Counted from the first letter of the stretch, positions 7,730-16,318 are shown. The stretch: DNA of 34,926 nt from Corallococcus carmarthensis (GCF_003611695.1 NZ_RAWE01000093.1:1-34926), one strand, 5' to 3'. Notes: generated from the sequence alone by a model not told the origin. Numbers and translations: made by a program.

Positions 7730-8721
7730 TGCACAGCCACCTTCGTCGTCACCGCCGGCAGGCGCGGGGCCAGTCCATCGTCGAGGCGGCCCTCGGCGTC
7801 ACGCTGTTCATCACCATCCTGGTGTTCGGCATCCACTTCGCGGAGGTGGGCTTCCTGTCGCTGAAGGTGCAGGAGGCCGCCGTGTCCGCGCTGTGGAACG
7901 GCACGCACGGAGAGATGCACGACATCCCTGCGGACTATGGCGAGGCGCATGACTCCATGCGGCGCGCGGGCGAGGACGCGCAGGCGCGGTACGCGGACTT
8001 CAACGGCCTGTCGTCCGTCAACCACGGTGACACCATCACGCAGGTGTTCACGCGGGGCTCGGACCTGCGCGTGAGCTGCGACCGCAACGGGGGCCTGGAC
8101 TGGGATGGCCCCGTGCTGACCCGGCTGATCTACCGCGACGAGGGCGGCACGGCGTGCACGTCCCAGGCGAACCTGAGCTCCTGGAACATCCCCACCCGGT
8201 TCCTGGACCAGAGCTCGGAGACCGGCCTGTACAACGAGCAGCACCAGGACGCGGCCAACGCCAACATCCAGGTGTGTGGCATTGGCCGCGCGGTGGGTGG
8301 CACCTGCCGGGGCCGCTTCTCCATGCTCGTGGATGACTGGGGCCTGTCGAACGAGCTCGAATCCTCCATGTGTGTCCTGTTCCAGGACCTGCCGCTGCCG
8401 TGCACCAACGGGCCGTTCTACGCGGCCACGAAGGGCGTCTACGAGCCCACCACGCTGCTCATCCCGACCTACGCCAGCTTCCTGGCCATGGACGCCCTCT
8501 TCATGAATCCGCTGCCGCCCCTGGTCTTGATGCAGCGGGAGAACACCTTCTGGATGAGCGCGGCGGGTGAGGAGAGCCAATTCATGCAGGCCTTTATGAG
8601 GCCCGCGCCCCTGGGCAACCTGTGGAACACGTCGCCCGGCGCTCTGATTGGCATCACCACGCCCCATTACGGTCTGGGCTATCTGGACCGCAATGGCTGT
8701 TTCCTTGGAAAGGATTGCTGA
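7729..8721 (+). CDS. TadE-like pseudopilin protein, third of the set
   Basis: 330 residues. The ATG at 7729 shares its A with the stop of the preceding gene (TGATG), so the two are translationally coupled; a GTG at 7726 is also in frame. The N-terminus (ARGQSIVEAALGVTLFITIL, then VFGIHFAEVGFLSLKVQEAA) is a TadE-like leader and helix with G-Q-S-I-V-E. The remaining ~280 residues are extracytoplasmic with several Cys (CDRNGG, ACTSQ, QVCGIG, GTCRG, MCVLF, PCTNG) and a C-terminal CFLGKDC. The function is not recognised beyond a structural or minor pseudopilin role. It shares the cysteine-rich exported character of its neighbours. The next gene begins 2 bases after its stop. Confidence 0.78.
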   Translation: MHSHLRRHRRQARGQSIVEAALGVTLFITILVFGIHFAEVGFLSLKVQEAAVSALWNGTHGEMHDIPADYGEAHDSMRRAGEDAQARYADFNGLSSVNHGDTITQVFTRGSDLRVSCDRNGGLDWDGPVLTRLIYRDEGGTACTSQANLSSWNIPTRFLDQSSETGLYNEQHQDAANANIQVCGIGRAVGGTCRGRFSMLVDDWGLSNELESSMCVLFQDLPLPCTNGPFYAATKGVYEPTTLLIPTYASFLAMDALFMNPLPPLVLMQRENTFWMSAAGEESQFMQAFMRPAPLGNLWNTSPGALIGITTPHYGLGYLDRNGCFLGKDC

Positions 8722-8723
8722 AG

Positions 8724-9053
8724 ATGAAGATGCGAAGCCTGCTGTCGGGTGGAGTGCTGGCGTTGGTGCTGGGTGTGTGCCTGACGGCGTCTCCCGCGCG
8801 CGCGGACAGCAATTCGTGCAACACGGACTGCGCGACGAAGAACGGGGACACGCTCAACGCCTGCATCACCGCCTGTCCGGCGCCGGGCAGCCCGGGTGAC
8901 GCGAAGGACAGCAGCCGCACCTGCTCCGCGCGCTGCGCCCAGAAGTTCCAGGCCCAGTTCAACCAGTGCAAGGCCCGCTGCCCCAAGCCGGAGGGCGACA
9001 CGGGTCCGAAGTCGGGCAAGTCCGTCAAGGCCGCGCGGTCGCACCGGCAGTAG
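8724..9053 (+). CDS. Secreted eight-cysteine protein with a doubled CX3C hairpin motif (copy A)
   Basis: 109 residues, start ATG at 8724, two bases after the preceding stop. A signal peptide (MKMRSLLSGGVLALVLGVCL... ASPARA|DSN) is followed by eight cysteines: C32, C36, C47, C51 and C67, C71, C82, C86. Each quartet is exactly C-X3-C-X10-C-X3-C, the spacing of alpha-hairpinin or twin-CX3C helical hairpins, in which two disulfides staple two antiparallel helices. The linker between quartets is 15 residues and the tail is basic. A paralogue with the same two quartets and a shared KFQ in the second one is at 9787. I do not recognise a named bacterial family. Possible roles are a periplasmic chaperone for the pseudopilins, a metal-binding protein or an extracellular structural or toxic peptide; none is demonstrated. 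Confidence 0.85.
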   Translation: MKMRSLLSGGVLALVLGVCLTASPARADSNSCNTDCATKNGDTLNACITACPAPGSPGDAKDSSRTCSARCAQKFQAQFNQCKARCPKPEGDTGPKSGKSVKAARSHRQ

Positions 9054-9066
9054 GAAGGAACCGGGG

Positions 9067-9756
9067 ATGAAGCGTTTGATCGGGCGCTGGAGCCTGTTGC
9101 TGGCGCTGGTGGGGGCCGCCCCCGCGTGGGCCCAACGGGCCAACTTCACCTGGGACATCCCCAAGACCGTCAGCGTCGTGGATGTGCCGGGGCAGGTGGA
9201 CGCCAATGGCGTGCCGGTGAAGCTGCTCGCGGTGCGCAGCAAGGAGAAGGCGCAGGTCATCCTCCAGAGCGTGGTGGACCGCTTCCAGTCCTGGGGCTTC
9301 TCGGTGCAGGAGGCGTACAAGCAGCCGCAGCTCTTGCGCGAGCCCATGGTGACGGGCCTCGACACGCGCAACTTCATCTCCTACACGGCCATCCTCCAGG
9401 TGAACCCGGACGGCACCACCACGGTGTTCCTGGGCCAGGCGAACCTGGCTGCGGCGAAGGCCCCGCAGCCGGCCGGGCTGCCCGTCTTCCCTGGCGGCGC
9501 CGGGGTGCTGACGGCGCAGACGGAGGGCTCGCACACGGTGAGCTACTCGGTGCCGGGCAAGACGACCGCGGAGGTGGAGGCCTTCTACCGCGAGGTGCTC
9601 ACCAAGGCGGGGTTCAAGGAGATCCAACCCCGCGTGTTCAAGTCCTCCACGGAAGAGGTCTCGCTCACCCTGGGCGTCACCAAGGAAGGGCCGGTGGCGG
9701 TGCGGCTGGTGCGCCGGGCCGCGGCGTCGGACGATGGATTGACCCCGGGCGAGTGA
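9067..9756 (+). CDS. Exported protein of unknown function in the pseudopilin/CX3C operon
   Basis: 229 residues. The ATG at 9067 has a good AGGAAGGAA (9052-9060) 6 bases upstream. The N-terminus MKRLIGRWSLLLALVGAAPA followed by WAQ|RANF is a classical signal peptide with an A-x-A-type cleavage site and no lipobox. The mature protein seems to hold two alpha/beta modules: one around KEKAQVILQSVVDRFQSWGF, and one around TTAEVEAFYREVLTKAGFKE followed by beta strands (EEVSLTLGVTKEGPVAVRLV). Each has the helix ending in '-GF' that is common in small periplasmic substrate-binding or BON-like folds. There are no Cys, unlike its neighbours. It lies between the two CX3C paralogues (gaps 13 and 30 bp) and so is probably co-transcribed with them. 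Confidence 0.8.
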   Translation: MKRLIGRWSLLLALVGAAPAWAQRANFTWDIPKTVSVVDVPGQVDANGVPVKLLAVRSKEKAQVILQSVVDRFQSWGFSVQEAYKQPQLLREPMVTGLDTRNFISYTAILQVNPDGTTTVFLGQANLAAAKAPQPAGLPVFPGGAGVLTAQTEGSHTVSYSVPGKTTAEVEAFYREVLTKAGFKEIQPRVFKSSTEEVSLTLGVTKEGPVAVRLVRRAAASDDGLTPGE

Positions 9757-9786
9757 CGCCATCGGGCAAGGGAAGACGAGAGCGAC

Positions 9787-10068
9787 ATGAAGACGCGTAT
9801 CGCGGTGCGGGGCTGGCTGGGACTGATGGCGCTGGGCGCGGTGCTGGTGGCACCCCAGGCGCTCGCGGAGTCGTGCGACGACAAGTGCGCCATCACCGCC
9901 GCCTCCTCGCTCACGGCCTGTACGAACAAGTGCTCCGCGAAGAGCAAGGCGTGTATCGACCGCTGCACGAAGAAGTTCCAGGACGCGAAGGCGAAGTGCT
10001 CCAAGAAGTGTCCCAAGGGCAAGGGCAAGTCCACGCCGCACACGCACGACGACCACGACGAGGAGTGA
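9787..10068 (+). CDS. Secreted eight-cysteine protein with a doubled CX3C hairpin motif (copy B)
   Basis: 93 residues, ATG at 9787. A signal peptide ends at ALA|ESC. Cysteines C30, C34, C45, C49 and C56, C60, C71, C75 make two C-X3-C-X10-C-X3-C units joined by a 6-residue linker. Both 10-residue spacers are the same length as in copy A, and KFQ and CPK recur in the second unit, so the two are paralogues. The C-terminus turns into a Lys/Gly stretch and then PHTHDDHDEE, a His/Asp/Glu run that could bind divalent metal; copy A lacks it. It is the last gene of the operon, 54 bp before ileS. Confidence 0.85.
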   Translation: MKTRIAVRGWLGLMALGAVLVAPQALAESCDDKCAITAASSLTACTNKCSAKSKACIDRCTKKFQDAKAKCSKKCPKGKGKSTPHTHDDHDEE

Positions 10069-10122
10069 GTCGGCGCGTGTGATTGAAGGACCGGCGGGAG
10101 GGTGTTACGGGCGCTGCAAGCC

Positions 10123-13017
10123 ATGAGCGACGCCCCCTCCCGCAAGGACCTCGACGCCACCGTCCACCTGCCGCGCACGGAGTTCCCCATGAAGGGGAAC
10201 CTGGGCCAGCTCGAACCACGCCTGCTCGCCTGGTGGCGAGAGCAGGACGTGTGGAAGCAGCTGCTCGCGAAGAACGCGGGCCGTGAGCCCTTCGTGCTGG
10301 CGGACGGCCCGCCGTACGCCAACGGCCACCTGCACGCCGGGCATGCGCTCAACAAGGTGCTGAAGGACATCGTGGTGAAGTTCCGGAACCTCTCCGGACG
10401 CCCGTGTGACTTCATCCCCGGCTGGGACACCCACGGTCTGCCCATCGAGCAGGCGGTGGAGAAGCGCCTCAAGGAACAGAAGCTGGACAAGCGCACGTTG
10501 TCGCGCGACGCGCTGCTGGAGCGCTGCCGCGAGTACGCGCTGGAGTTCGTGGACATCCAGCGCGCGGAGTTCCAGCGGCTGGGTGTCTTCGGAACGTGGG
10601 ACGAGCCCTACCGGACGCTCGACTTCAGCTACGAGGCGCAGGAGGTGCGCGAGCTGGCCGCGTTCGCGCGCCGGGGCATGCTGTACCGGCGCAAGAAGCC
10701 CGTGGCGTGGTGCCTCCAGGACCAGACCGCGCTCGCGGAAGCGGAGGTGGAGTACGCGGAGCACACCTCGCCGTCCGTGTACGTGGCCTTCGACGCGGGG
10801 CCGGAGCTGGTGGATCGGCTGTCTCAGCTGAAGGGGCAGCGCGTGTCCTTCGTCATCTGGACCACCACGCCCTGGACGCTGCCGGCGAACCTGGCCATCG
10901 CGGTGAACCCCACGTTCGAATACGTCTTCTACCGGCTGGAGGACCGGGTCCTCTGCGTGGCGAAGGACCTGCTGGCGAAGGTGCTGGCGGAGGTGAAGTC
11001 GGACGAGCTCGCCGTGAAGCACGTGCAGCTCCCCACGGGGGAGGTGTCGTCACCGGCGCTGGTGGATGCCTCCCGCATCCTCGCGTACGCGACGGGCGAG
11101 GACCTGGAGCACGTGACGTATCAGCACCCGTTCCTGGAGCGGCAGGGGCGCGTGGTGCTGGGCGAGCACGTCACGCTGGATGCGGGCACGGGGCTGGTGC
11201 ACACGGCGCCGGGACATGGCCAGGAGGACTACGAGGTCGGCCTCAAGTACGGCCTGGACATCTACAACCCGGTGCGCGCGGACGGCCGCTACGACGACAC
11301 GGTAGGCGAGGTGCTCGCGGGCCGGCGCGTGTTCGAGGCGAACCCGGTGGTGCTGGACCTGCTGGTGCAGCGGGGCGCGCTGCTCAATGACAGGTCAGAC
11401 ACCCTCACGCACAGCTATCCGCACTGCTGGCGCTGCCACCAGCCGGTCATCCAGGCGGCGACGTACCAGTGGTTCATCCCGATGGACGCGCTGTTCCACG
11501 GCACGCAGACGTTCCGGCAGGTGGTGCTGGAGCAGGTGGACAAGGTCCAGTGGGTGCCGTCGTGGGGACAGTCGCGGATCCGTGGCATGCTGGAGGGCCG
11601 CCCGGACTGGTGCATCAGCCGGCAGCGCAGCTGGGGCGTGCCCATTCCCATCGCGTACTGCGACGGATGCGACGACGCGGTGGCGTCCCCGGAGGTGATG
11701 GAGCGGGTGGCGGCGGCGGTGGAGAAGGAGGGCGCGGGCGTGTGGTACCGCACGCCGGTGAAGGAGTTCCTCGGGGAGGACTTCACGTGTCCGCGCTGCG
11801 GCAAGGGCGAGTTCCACCGCGAGACGGACATCCTGGATGTGTGGTTCGACTCGGCGTGCATGGCGTCCGCGGTGCTGGAGAAGCGGCAGCGCGTCCCGGC
11901 GGACCTGTTCCTGGAGGGGAGTGATCAGCACCGGGGCTGGTTCCATTCCTCGCTGCTGGTGTCGGTGGGCACGCGCGACGTGGCGCCCTACAAGGCATGC
12001 CTCACGCATGGCTTCGTGGTGGATGGCCAGGGCGAGAAGATGTCCAAGAGCCGGGGCAACACGGTGGCGCCGGACAAGGTCATCCAGCAGTACGGCGCGG
12101 AGGTGCTGCGCCTGTGGGTAGCGGCGAGCGACTACCGCAACGACGTGCGCCTGTCGGACGCCATCCTCAAGGGCCTGTCGGAGGGCTACCGGAAGATCCG
12201 CAACACGTTGCGGTACGCGCTGGGCAACCTGCAGGACTTCGACCCGGCGAAGGACGCGGTGGCTGGGGATGCGCTGTTGCCCCTGGACCAGTGGGCGCGC
12301 GGACGGCTGGCACAGGTGGCCGCAAGGGTGCGGCAGGCGTACGAGGATTATGAGTTCCACCTCGTCTACGCGACGGTGGTGGACTTCTGCGCCAATGATT
12401 TGTCGGCCGTGTACTTCGACATCCTGAAGGACCGGCTCTACACGGCGAAGCAGGACGGTCCCGCGCGGCGGGGTGCGCAGACGGTGCTGCACGAGGTGCT
12501 CACGGTGCTGCTGCCGCTGCTGGCGCCGGTGATGAGCTTCACGTCGGAAGAGGCCTGGCAGCACCTGCCGGGCGAGCGCGCGAAGAGCGTGTTCCTGGCG
12601 GGCTTCGCGGATGTGCAGGCCACGATGCCGCCGGAACTGGAGGCGCGCTACGCGAAGCTCTTCGCGGTGCGCAGCGCGGTGCAGGGCGTGCTGGAGGTCG
12701 CGCGGCGGGACAAGCGCATCGGTGCGTCACTGGAGGCCCGTGTTGTGCTGAGCGCCACGGGCGCGGTGCGGGAGGTGCTGGAGGCGAACCTCGCGGAGCT
12801 GCCCGGGCTGTTTATCGTGAGCCAGGTGGAGTTGGCGGAGGCTCCGTCCGAGGCTGCGAAGGCGCTGGAGGTTTCACAGGCCTTCGGTGACGGTGCGTCG
12901 CTTTCCGTGGAGGTGCTGCCGGCTCACGGCCAGAAGTGCCCACGCTGCTGGGTGTATTCCGATGCGGTGGGGCAGGGCGGGGACGTGTGCCTCAAGTGCC
13001 GTGAGGCATTAGGCTGA
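10123..13017 (+). CDS. ileS: Isoleucyl-tRNA synthetase
   Basis: 964 residues; the ATG at 10123 is preferred to a GTG at 10102. This class I aminoacyl-tRNA synthetase charges tRNA-Ile. It carries the N-terminal PYANGHLHAGHALNKVLKDI segment with the HIGH-type motif HAGH (71-74), the editing (CP1) domain with TTTPWTLPANLAI, the catalytic WCISRQRSWGVPIP segment, and KMSKS (639-643). The C-terminal zinc finger (CPRCWVYSDAVGQGG... CLKC) places it with the bacterial, mupirocin-sensitive type (IleS1) rather than the resistant eukaryote-like type. Length and domain order are standard. In many bacteria ileS is followed directly by lspA; here about 5.4 kb of other genes lie between them. A strong hairpin follows the stop. 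Confidence 0.98.
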   Translation: MSDAPSRKDLDATVHLPRTEFPMKGNLGQLEPRLLAWWREQDVWKQLLAKNAGREPFVLADGPPYANGHLHAGHALNKVLKDIVVKFRNLSGRPCDFIPGWDTHGLPIEQAVEKRLKEQKLDKRTLSRDALLERCREYALEFVDIQRAEFQRLGVFGTWDEPYRTLDFSYEAQEVRELAAFARRGMLYRRKKPVAWCLQDQTALAEAEVEYAEHTSPSVYVAFDAGPELVDRLSQLKGQRVSFVIWTTTPWTLPANLAIAVNPTFEYVFYRLEDRVLCVAKDLLAKVLAEVKSDELAVKHVQLPTGEVSSPALVDASRILAYATGEDLEHVTYQHPFLERQGRVVLGEHVTLDAGTGLVHTAPGHGQEDYEVGLKYGLDIYNPVRADGRYDDTVGEVLAGRRVFEANPVVLDLLVQRGALLNDRSDTLTHSYPHCWRCHQPVIQAATYQWFIPMDALFHGTQTFRQVVLEQVDKVQWVPSWGQSRIRGMLEGRPDWCISRQRSWGVPIPIAYCDGCDDAVASPEVMERVAAAVEKEGAGVWYRTPVKEFLGEDFTCPRCGKGEFHRETDILDVWFDSACMASAVLEKRQRVPADLFLEGSDQHRGWFHSSLLVSVGTRDVAPYKACLTHGFVVDGQGEKMSKSRGNTVAPDKVIQQYGAEVLRLWVAASDYRNDVRLSDAILKGLSEGYRKIRNTLRYALGNLQDFDPAKDAVAGDALLPLDQWARGRLAQVAARVRQAYEDYEFHLVYATVVDFCANDLSAVYFDILKDRLYTAKQDGPARRGAQTVLHEVLTVLLPLLAPVMSFTSEEAWQHLPGERAKSVFLAGFADVQATMPPELEARYAKLFAVRSAVQGVLEVARRDKRIGASLEARVVLSATGAVREVLEANLAELPGLFIVSQVELAEAPSEAAKALEVSQAFGDGASLSVEVLPAHGQKCPRCWVYSDAVGQGGDVCLKCREALG

Positions 13018-13033
13018 ACTCTTGATGAAGCCG

Positions 13034-13064
13034 AACCCCACAGGCCTCCAGGGCCTGTGGGGTT
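13034..13064. terminator. Strong hairpin terminator after ileS
   Basis: A perfect 13-bp inverted repeat, AACCCCACAGGCC (13034-13046) and GGCCTGTGGGGTT (13052-13064), has a 5-base loop. It lies in the 83-bp gap between the convergent ends of ileS (13017) and the protease gene (13101), so it probably serves both. There is no T-run beyond TT. Confidence 0.8.
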
Positions 13065-13100
13065 GAAACCGTGAAAGTGTGGGCAGTTCGCCAGTCAGAA

Positions 13101-15449
13101 CTACTTCGTGGTCCTGATGCGAGTGCAGGGCGGACCGGATTCCGTTCCCCCGAACCATTTGGGATGATTGTGTCTGTCATTGACGCAGATCTTCTTGATG
13201 CACTCGCCTCTCCCGGATGCGGCAGACCCATGCCGATTTTCGCCCAGCCCGTTGAATCCAGTTCCCTCGGTGGTGGAGCACAAAGTGAGCCCAAGGGGCT
13301 CCTCATGCTCGTCAGTCAGTGAATGCCTGATGTGCCGCTGTCCTGGCGGGTTGGGTTTGATTAATGCCTGCGCAGAATAGCGCATCAGGCAGTCATGAGC
13401 CCCACTGAATACGCTTTGTGTTCCATCTTGTGCGCAGCGGGCAGCAACATTGAATCGCTGAATCTTCGGTGCGAACGCTTCAGGCTGCTTGGGCTGCAGG
13501 AACGACGAGGGAGAATAGATCATCTCCACGATGTCTCCTGTTGCGTAGCCTGATGGATCAAGAACCTTCTCGCTGGTGCTCGCAATTTCGCTACCATCTA
13601 CAGTCGTCGTCCATTCGACTTTGAGGAGTCCACCTTCACCGTGATGGGGGACGTTGGCGGAATGGGCGAGTTCATGCGCAACAGTGTGCTCAAAAAGTGT
13701 CGGCTGCGACTCAGAATTAGACAGGTTAGCTGAGATGCCGACGTACTCAATGTTGCCAGGAGTGCTTGCTCCGCCTGGGGTCTTTGAAGTGCCACTGCCA
13801 TCGGTGAGCCATCTCAAGATAACGAAGTGTTGGTCGTTGAGATGGGCAACCTGACCATGATTCGCATTGATGAGACGAGTGGAGGGATTGCCTTCTGCCT
13901 CCTTGAGTTGGTGGACCTTGAGCCCGGTGACGTTGGTGAAGCGGTTGATTCCATCGACGATGCCAGGAGGAGTACCAATCCGGTTGACGAGGAAGTAGTC
14001 AACGTCGTCAGGATTGGTCCTGGAGTGGATTCCGTTGATGATGAACCCTCGATACTCCTCTTGGAGTGTCAGTCCGTCGCCCCCCTCTTTCGGGTCGCGA
14101 TGGCCACGGCCTCCCGGGAGAAGCTCACTGTCGTCGTCATCGCCAAGACCGAAGGCCCCTTTCATCTCGATCCATGTCCTGGCGATCTTTGAGTTCTCAG
14201 CGCGCCTGGGAATCCGCAAGGGTTCGTTCAGGGCGAGTTCAGGATCGGTTCCCCCGCCATAAACCTTCGCGAGGACGACGGATTGGATGACCTTGCCGTT
14301 GGGGAGCTTGGCCACCGCCCGGATGCTGCCGTAGGCGCCGTAGTCGAAGCTGGACACCATCGCGTAGGCATAGGTCGAGTACGAACCTTCGGGTGTCCTG
14401 AGCTTGTTCTTGTCCTCGACGACGTAGCCTGGATTCTTGCTTTCTTCGAACTGAAGATCCTGTGGACTGTCCGCGGCCCCCTCGACTGGCATGTTCATGG
14501 CAATGCCATCAATGCTCGACGAGTCGAGAAAGAAAGTGATTTCGCTGGCGGCATCTGGGGCTGTGGGGACCAGCGGAACAAGCGCGGCCCTCACGCGAAT
14601 GAAACTCCCCGCGGCAGGAAGTTCGCCCGGGTTGGCGAGGCTATTGGGAAGGGGACTCTGGGGACCAAAGGGAAGCCAGGTGTCGTAGTCCTCTGCATCC
14701 AAGACAAGCTGGACTTCGGTTTCCTCTGGCCAGAGATCCCACGAGATCTCCCACTCAATGGGTTTCGCGCCCCACTCGACGGGGGAGGGCATGCTTGAAA
14801 CGACTGCCCCATTCACCGTGATGAACTGCTTACGGCCCTTGAGATGCAAGGGTTCATCTACGCCAGGGAGTGGGAAGGTGAAGAAGTCCGCAGGGAACAC
14901 GCTGGGAAACATGGGGCCAGCGACCTCAGACGGATAGGTTTGATCCAAGAATCTCGCAACGGCAGCGCAGCTGAGAAGGGTTCCCTGGTCGGTATAGCCT
15001 TTGAACTGGATGGTGGAGTCAGAAGGGAACGTCATGTGAGGTGTTGCGAAGGCGCTGGCTGTCTCCGCACATTTCCCCTCGTTTGATTCCACCACACCTT
15101 CATTGCCAGACACAACATAGCTGGACGACAGGTTGTAGAAGCCTGAGTCGACGCTGCCGAACCCCATGGAGAGGAAAGGAATCATTATGACCCGCAGAGG
15201 GGCCTGATAGAAAAGGCTGTCCGACCAGGTGAGGTTATTGGCCGGTTCACCGATGCTGCCGACCGAGCGGGTCTTGACGCGGTAGGTGCCGACCCAATTG
15301 GTGACGGCAAGGACCCGGTCCTTGGGCGTTTCGAGCGCTTGAAGCACGAACCCCGAGGGGGTGGATTCTTGGGAGGGTTTGTCTTGGCCTGTGCAGGCCG
15401 CGAGGAATGCAAGACCCATGATGAGGCAATGGCGAGGGGGTAATTTCAT
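13101..15449 (-). CDS. Lipoprotein zinc metalloprotease-like protein
   Basis: 782 residues from the ATG at 15449; the frame is open to 15494. MKLPPRHCLIMGLAFLAAC is a signal peptide with lipobox L-A-A-C (Cys19), so it is probably lipid-anchored. The zinc-protease motif H592-E-L-A-H596-S-A-N-V-P-H602 (DNA about 13644-13676) fits HExxHxxxxxH, as in metzincins, but Asn replaces the usual Gly at position 8. The ~570 residues before it are not recognised and include an acidic DDDDSELL stretch. The C-terminus has several Cys (LCSTTEG, GECIKKICVN, PPCTRI). The gene is clearly AT-richer than its neighbours, with many A/T-ending codons, suggesting recent transfer. It could be a predatory or self-protein-processing protease; the substrate is unknown. 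Confidence 0.82.
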   Translation of the reverse strand: MKLPPRHCLIMGLAFLAACTGQDKPSQESTPSGFVLQALETPKDRVLAVTNWVGTYRVKTRSVGSIGEPANNLTWSDSLFYQAPLRVIMIPFLSMGFGSVDSGFYNLSSSYVVSGNEGVVESNEGKCAETASAFATPHMTFPSDSTIQFKGYTDQGTLLSCAAVARFLDQTYPSEVAGPMFPSVFPADFFTFPLPGVDEPLHLKGRKQFITVNGAVVSSMPSPVEWGAKPIEWEISWDLWPEETEVQLVLDAEDYDTWLPFGPQSPLPNSLANPGELPAAGSFIRVRAALVPLVPTAPDAASEITFFLDSSSIDGIAMNMPVEGAADSPQDLQFEESKNPGYVVEDKNKLRTPEGSYSTYAYAMVSSFDYGAYGSIRAVAKLPNGKVIQSVVLAKVYGGGTDPELALNEPLRIPRRAENSKIARTWIEMKGAFGLGDDDDSELLPGGRGHRDPKEGGDGLTLQEEYRGFIINGIHSRTNPDDVDYFLVNRIGTPPGIVDGINRFTNVTGLKVHQLKEAEGNPSTRLINANHGQVAHLNDQHFVILRWLTDGSGTSKTPGGASTPGNIEYVGISANLSNSESQPTLFEHTVAHELAHSANVPHHGEGGLLKVEWTTTVDGSEIASTSEKVLDPSGYATGDIVEMIYSPSSFLQPKQPEAFAPKIQRFNVAARCAQDGTQSVFSGAHDCLMRYSAQALIKPNPPGQRHIRHSLTDEHEEPLGLTLCSTTEGTGFNGLGENRHGSAASGRGECIKKICVNDRHNHPKWFGGTESGPPCTRIRTTK

Positions 15450-15556
15450 GCTTGGGGTACTGGTCTCCAAATGGGGGTCTGTCGTTGCAGGCATTCAGAC
15501 GCTCCCCCACCCAATCCCTGAGCTTTGCCTTTAAATTATTTCCAGGCGTCTGTTTT

Positions 15557-16318
15557 TCAGGTGGACTGTTCCAGCTTGCGCAGCGTGTCCACCAGGTTTT
15601 GCATGCGTTCGTGATGCGTGCCGGGCCAGAAGACGCGCTGGCAGCCGGGGCACTGTTGGAAATGGCTGTGGCGTTGGGCCACGCCTTCCGGCACACGGCC
15701 CTGCACTTCGTCCGGGGTCGCGGTGGACAGCGGCGCGTTGCACGCGATGCAGCGGGAGAAGGGCCTCATGCGCGACGTCAGGCCGTACCTCCGCACCACC
15801 TCCACCAGCTGGTGCGCGGGATCCGTGGCTCGCGGGTAGTAGCCCTGCACCACCTCTGAACGCTTCAGCACGCCCAGGTCCCTGGTGAGCAGCACTCGCG
15901 ACTCGTCGTGGGACAGGCGTGCCAGCAGGTCGTCCGCGTAGTCGTTGCGCCAGAGCGTGTCGAAGCCGAGCATCCGCAGGAAGCCCGACAGCCTCCCCAA
16001 CCCCACGTCCAGGATGAAGCGAGGCATCTCCGGGAGCGGCGATGCCAGGTGCGCTTCCTTCGCCACCTGCGGCACCGGGACGGAGGCCGGATACACGTCC
16101 AGGTTCGTGTCCGCCTCCGCGCGATGCCCGAAGCCCACCGGCTTTCCGTCCACCAACACCACGTCCACCTCCGGGTGCGGTGGCCCCAGCGATTCGATGA
16201 GGTCCTTCACCGACGGGCTGCCTTGCAGCACGTGCGTGAACGCCTGCTCCCGGCGCTCCGGCGCGACGAAGTCATTCAGTGCGCCGTGGAACCGCACCGT
16301 GAGCTGCCGTGCTGACAT
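15557..16318 (-). CDS. Ubiquitin-like + Mut7-C RNase domain protein
   Basis: 253 residues. The ATG at 16318 has GAGGAG about 6 bases upstream (MSARQLTVRFHGALNDFVAP). Residues 1-81 form a MoaD/ThiS-like beta-grasp (ubiquitin-like) domain, including VDGKPVGFGHRAEADTNLDV. Residues about 95-245 match the Mut7-C domain, a PIN-like RNase fold with acidic residues in FILDVGLGRL and LLTRDLGVLK, then a zinc ribbon formed by CIAC and CPGC. This Ubl + Mut7-C arrangement is a known bacterial architecture of unproven function, predicted to act in RNA processing or decay. The Ubl lacks a terminal di-glycine because it is fused. It follows the EEP lipoprotein divergently. Confidence 0.88.
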   Translation of the reverse strand: MSARQLTVRFHGALNDFVAPERREQAFTHVLQGSPSVKDLIESLGPPHPEVDVVLVDGKPVGFGHRAEADTNLDVYPASVPVPQVAKEAHLASPLPEMPRFILDVGLGRLSGFLRMLGFDTLWRNDYADDLLARLSHDESRVLLTRDLGVLKRSEVVQGYYPRATDPAHQLVEVVRRYGLTSRMRPFSRCIACNAPLSTATPDEVQGRVPEGVAQRHSHFQQCPGCQRVFWPGTHHERMQNLVDTLRKLEQST

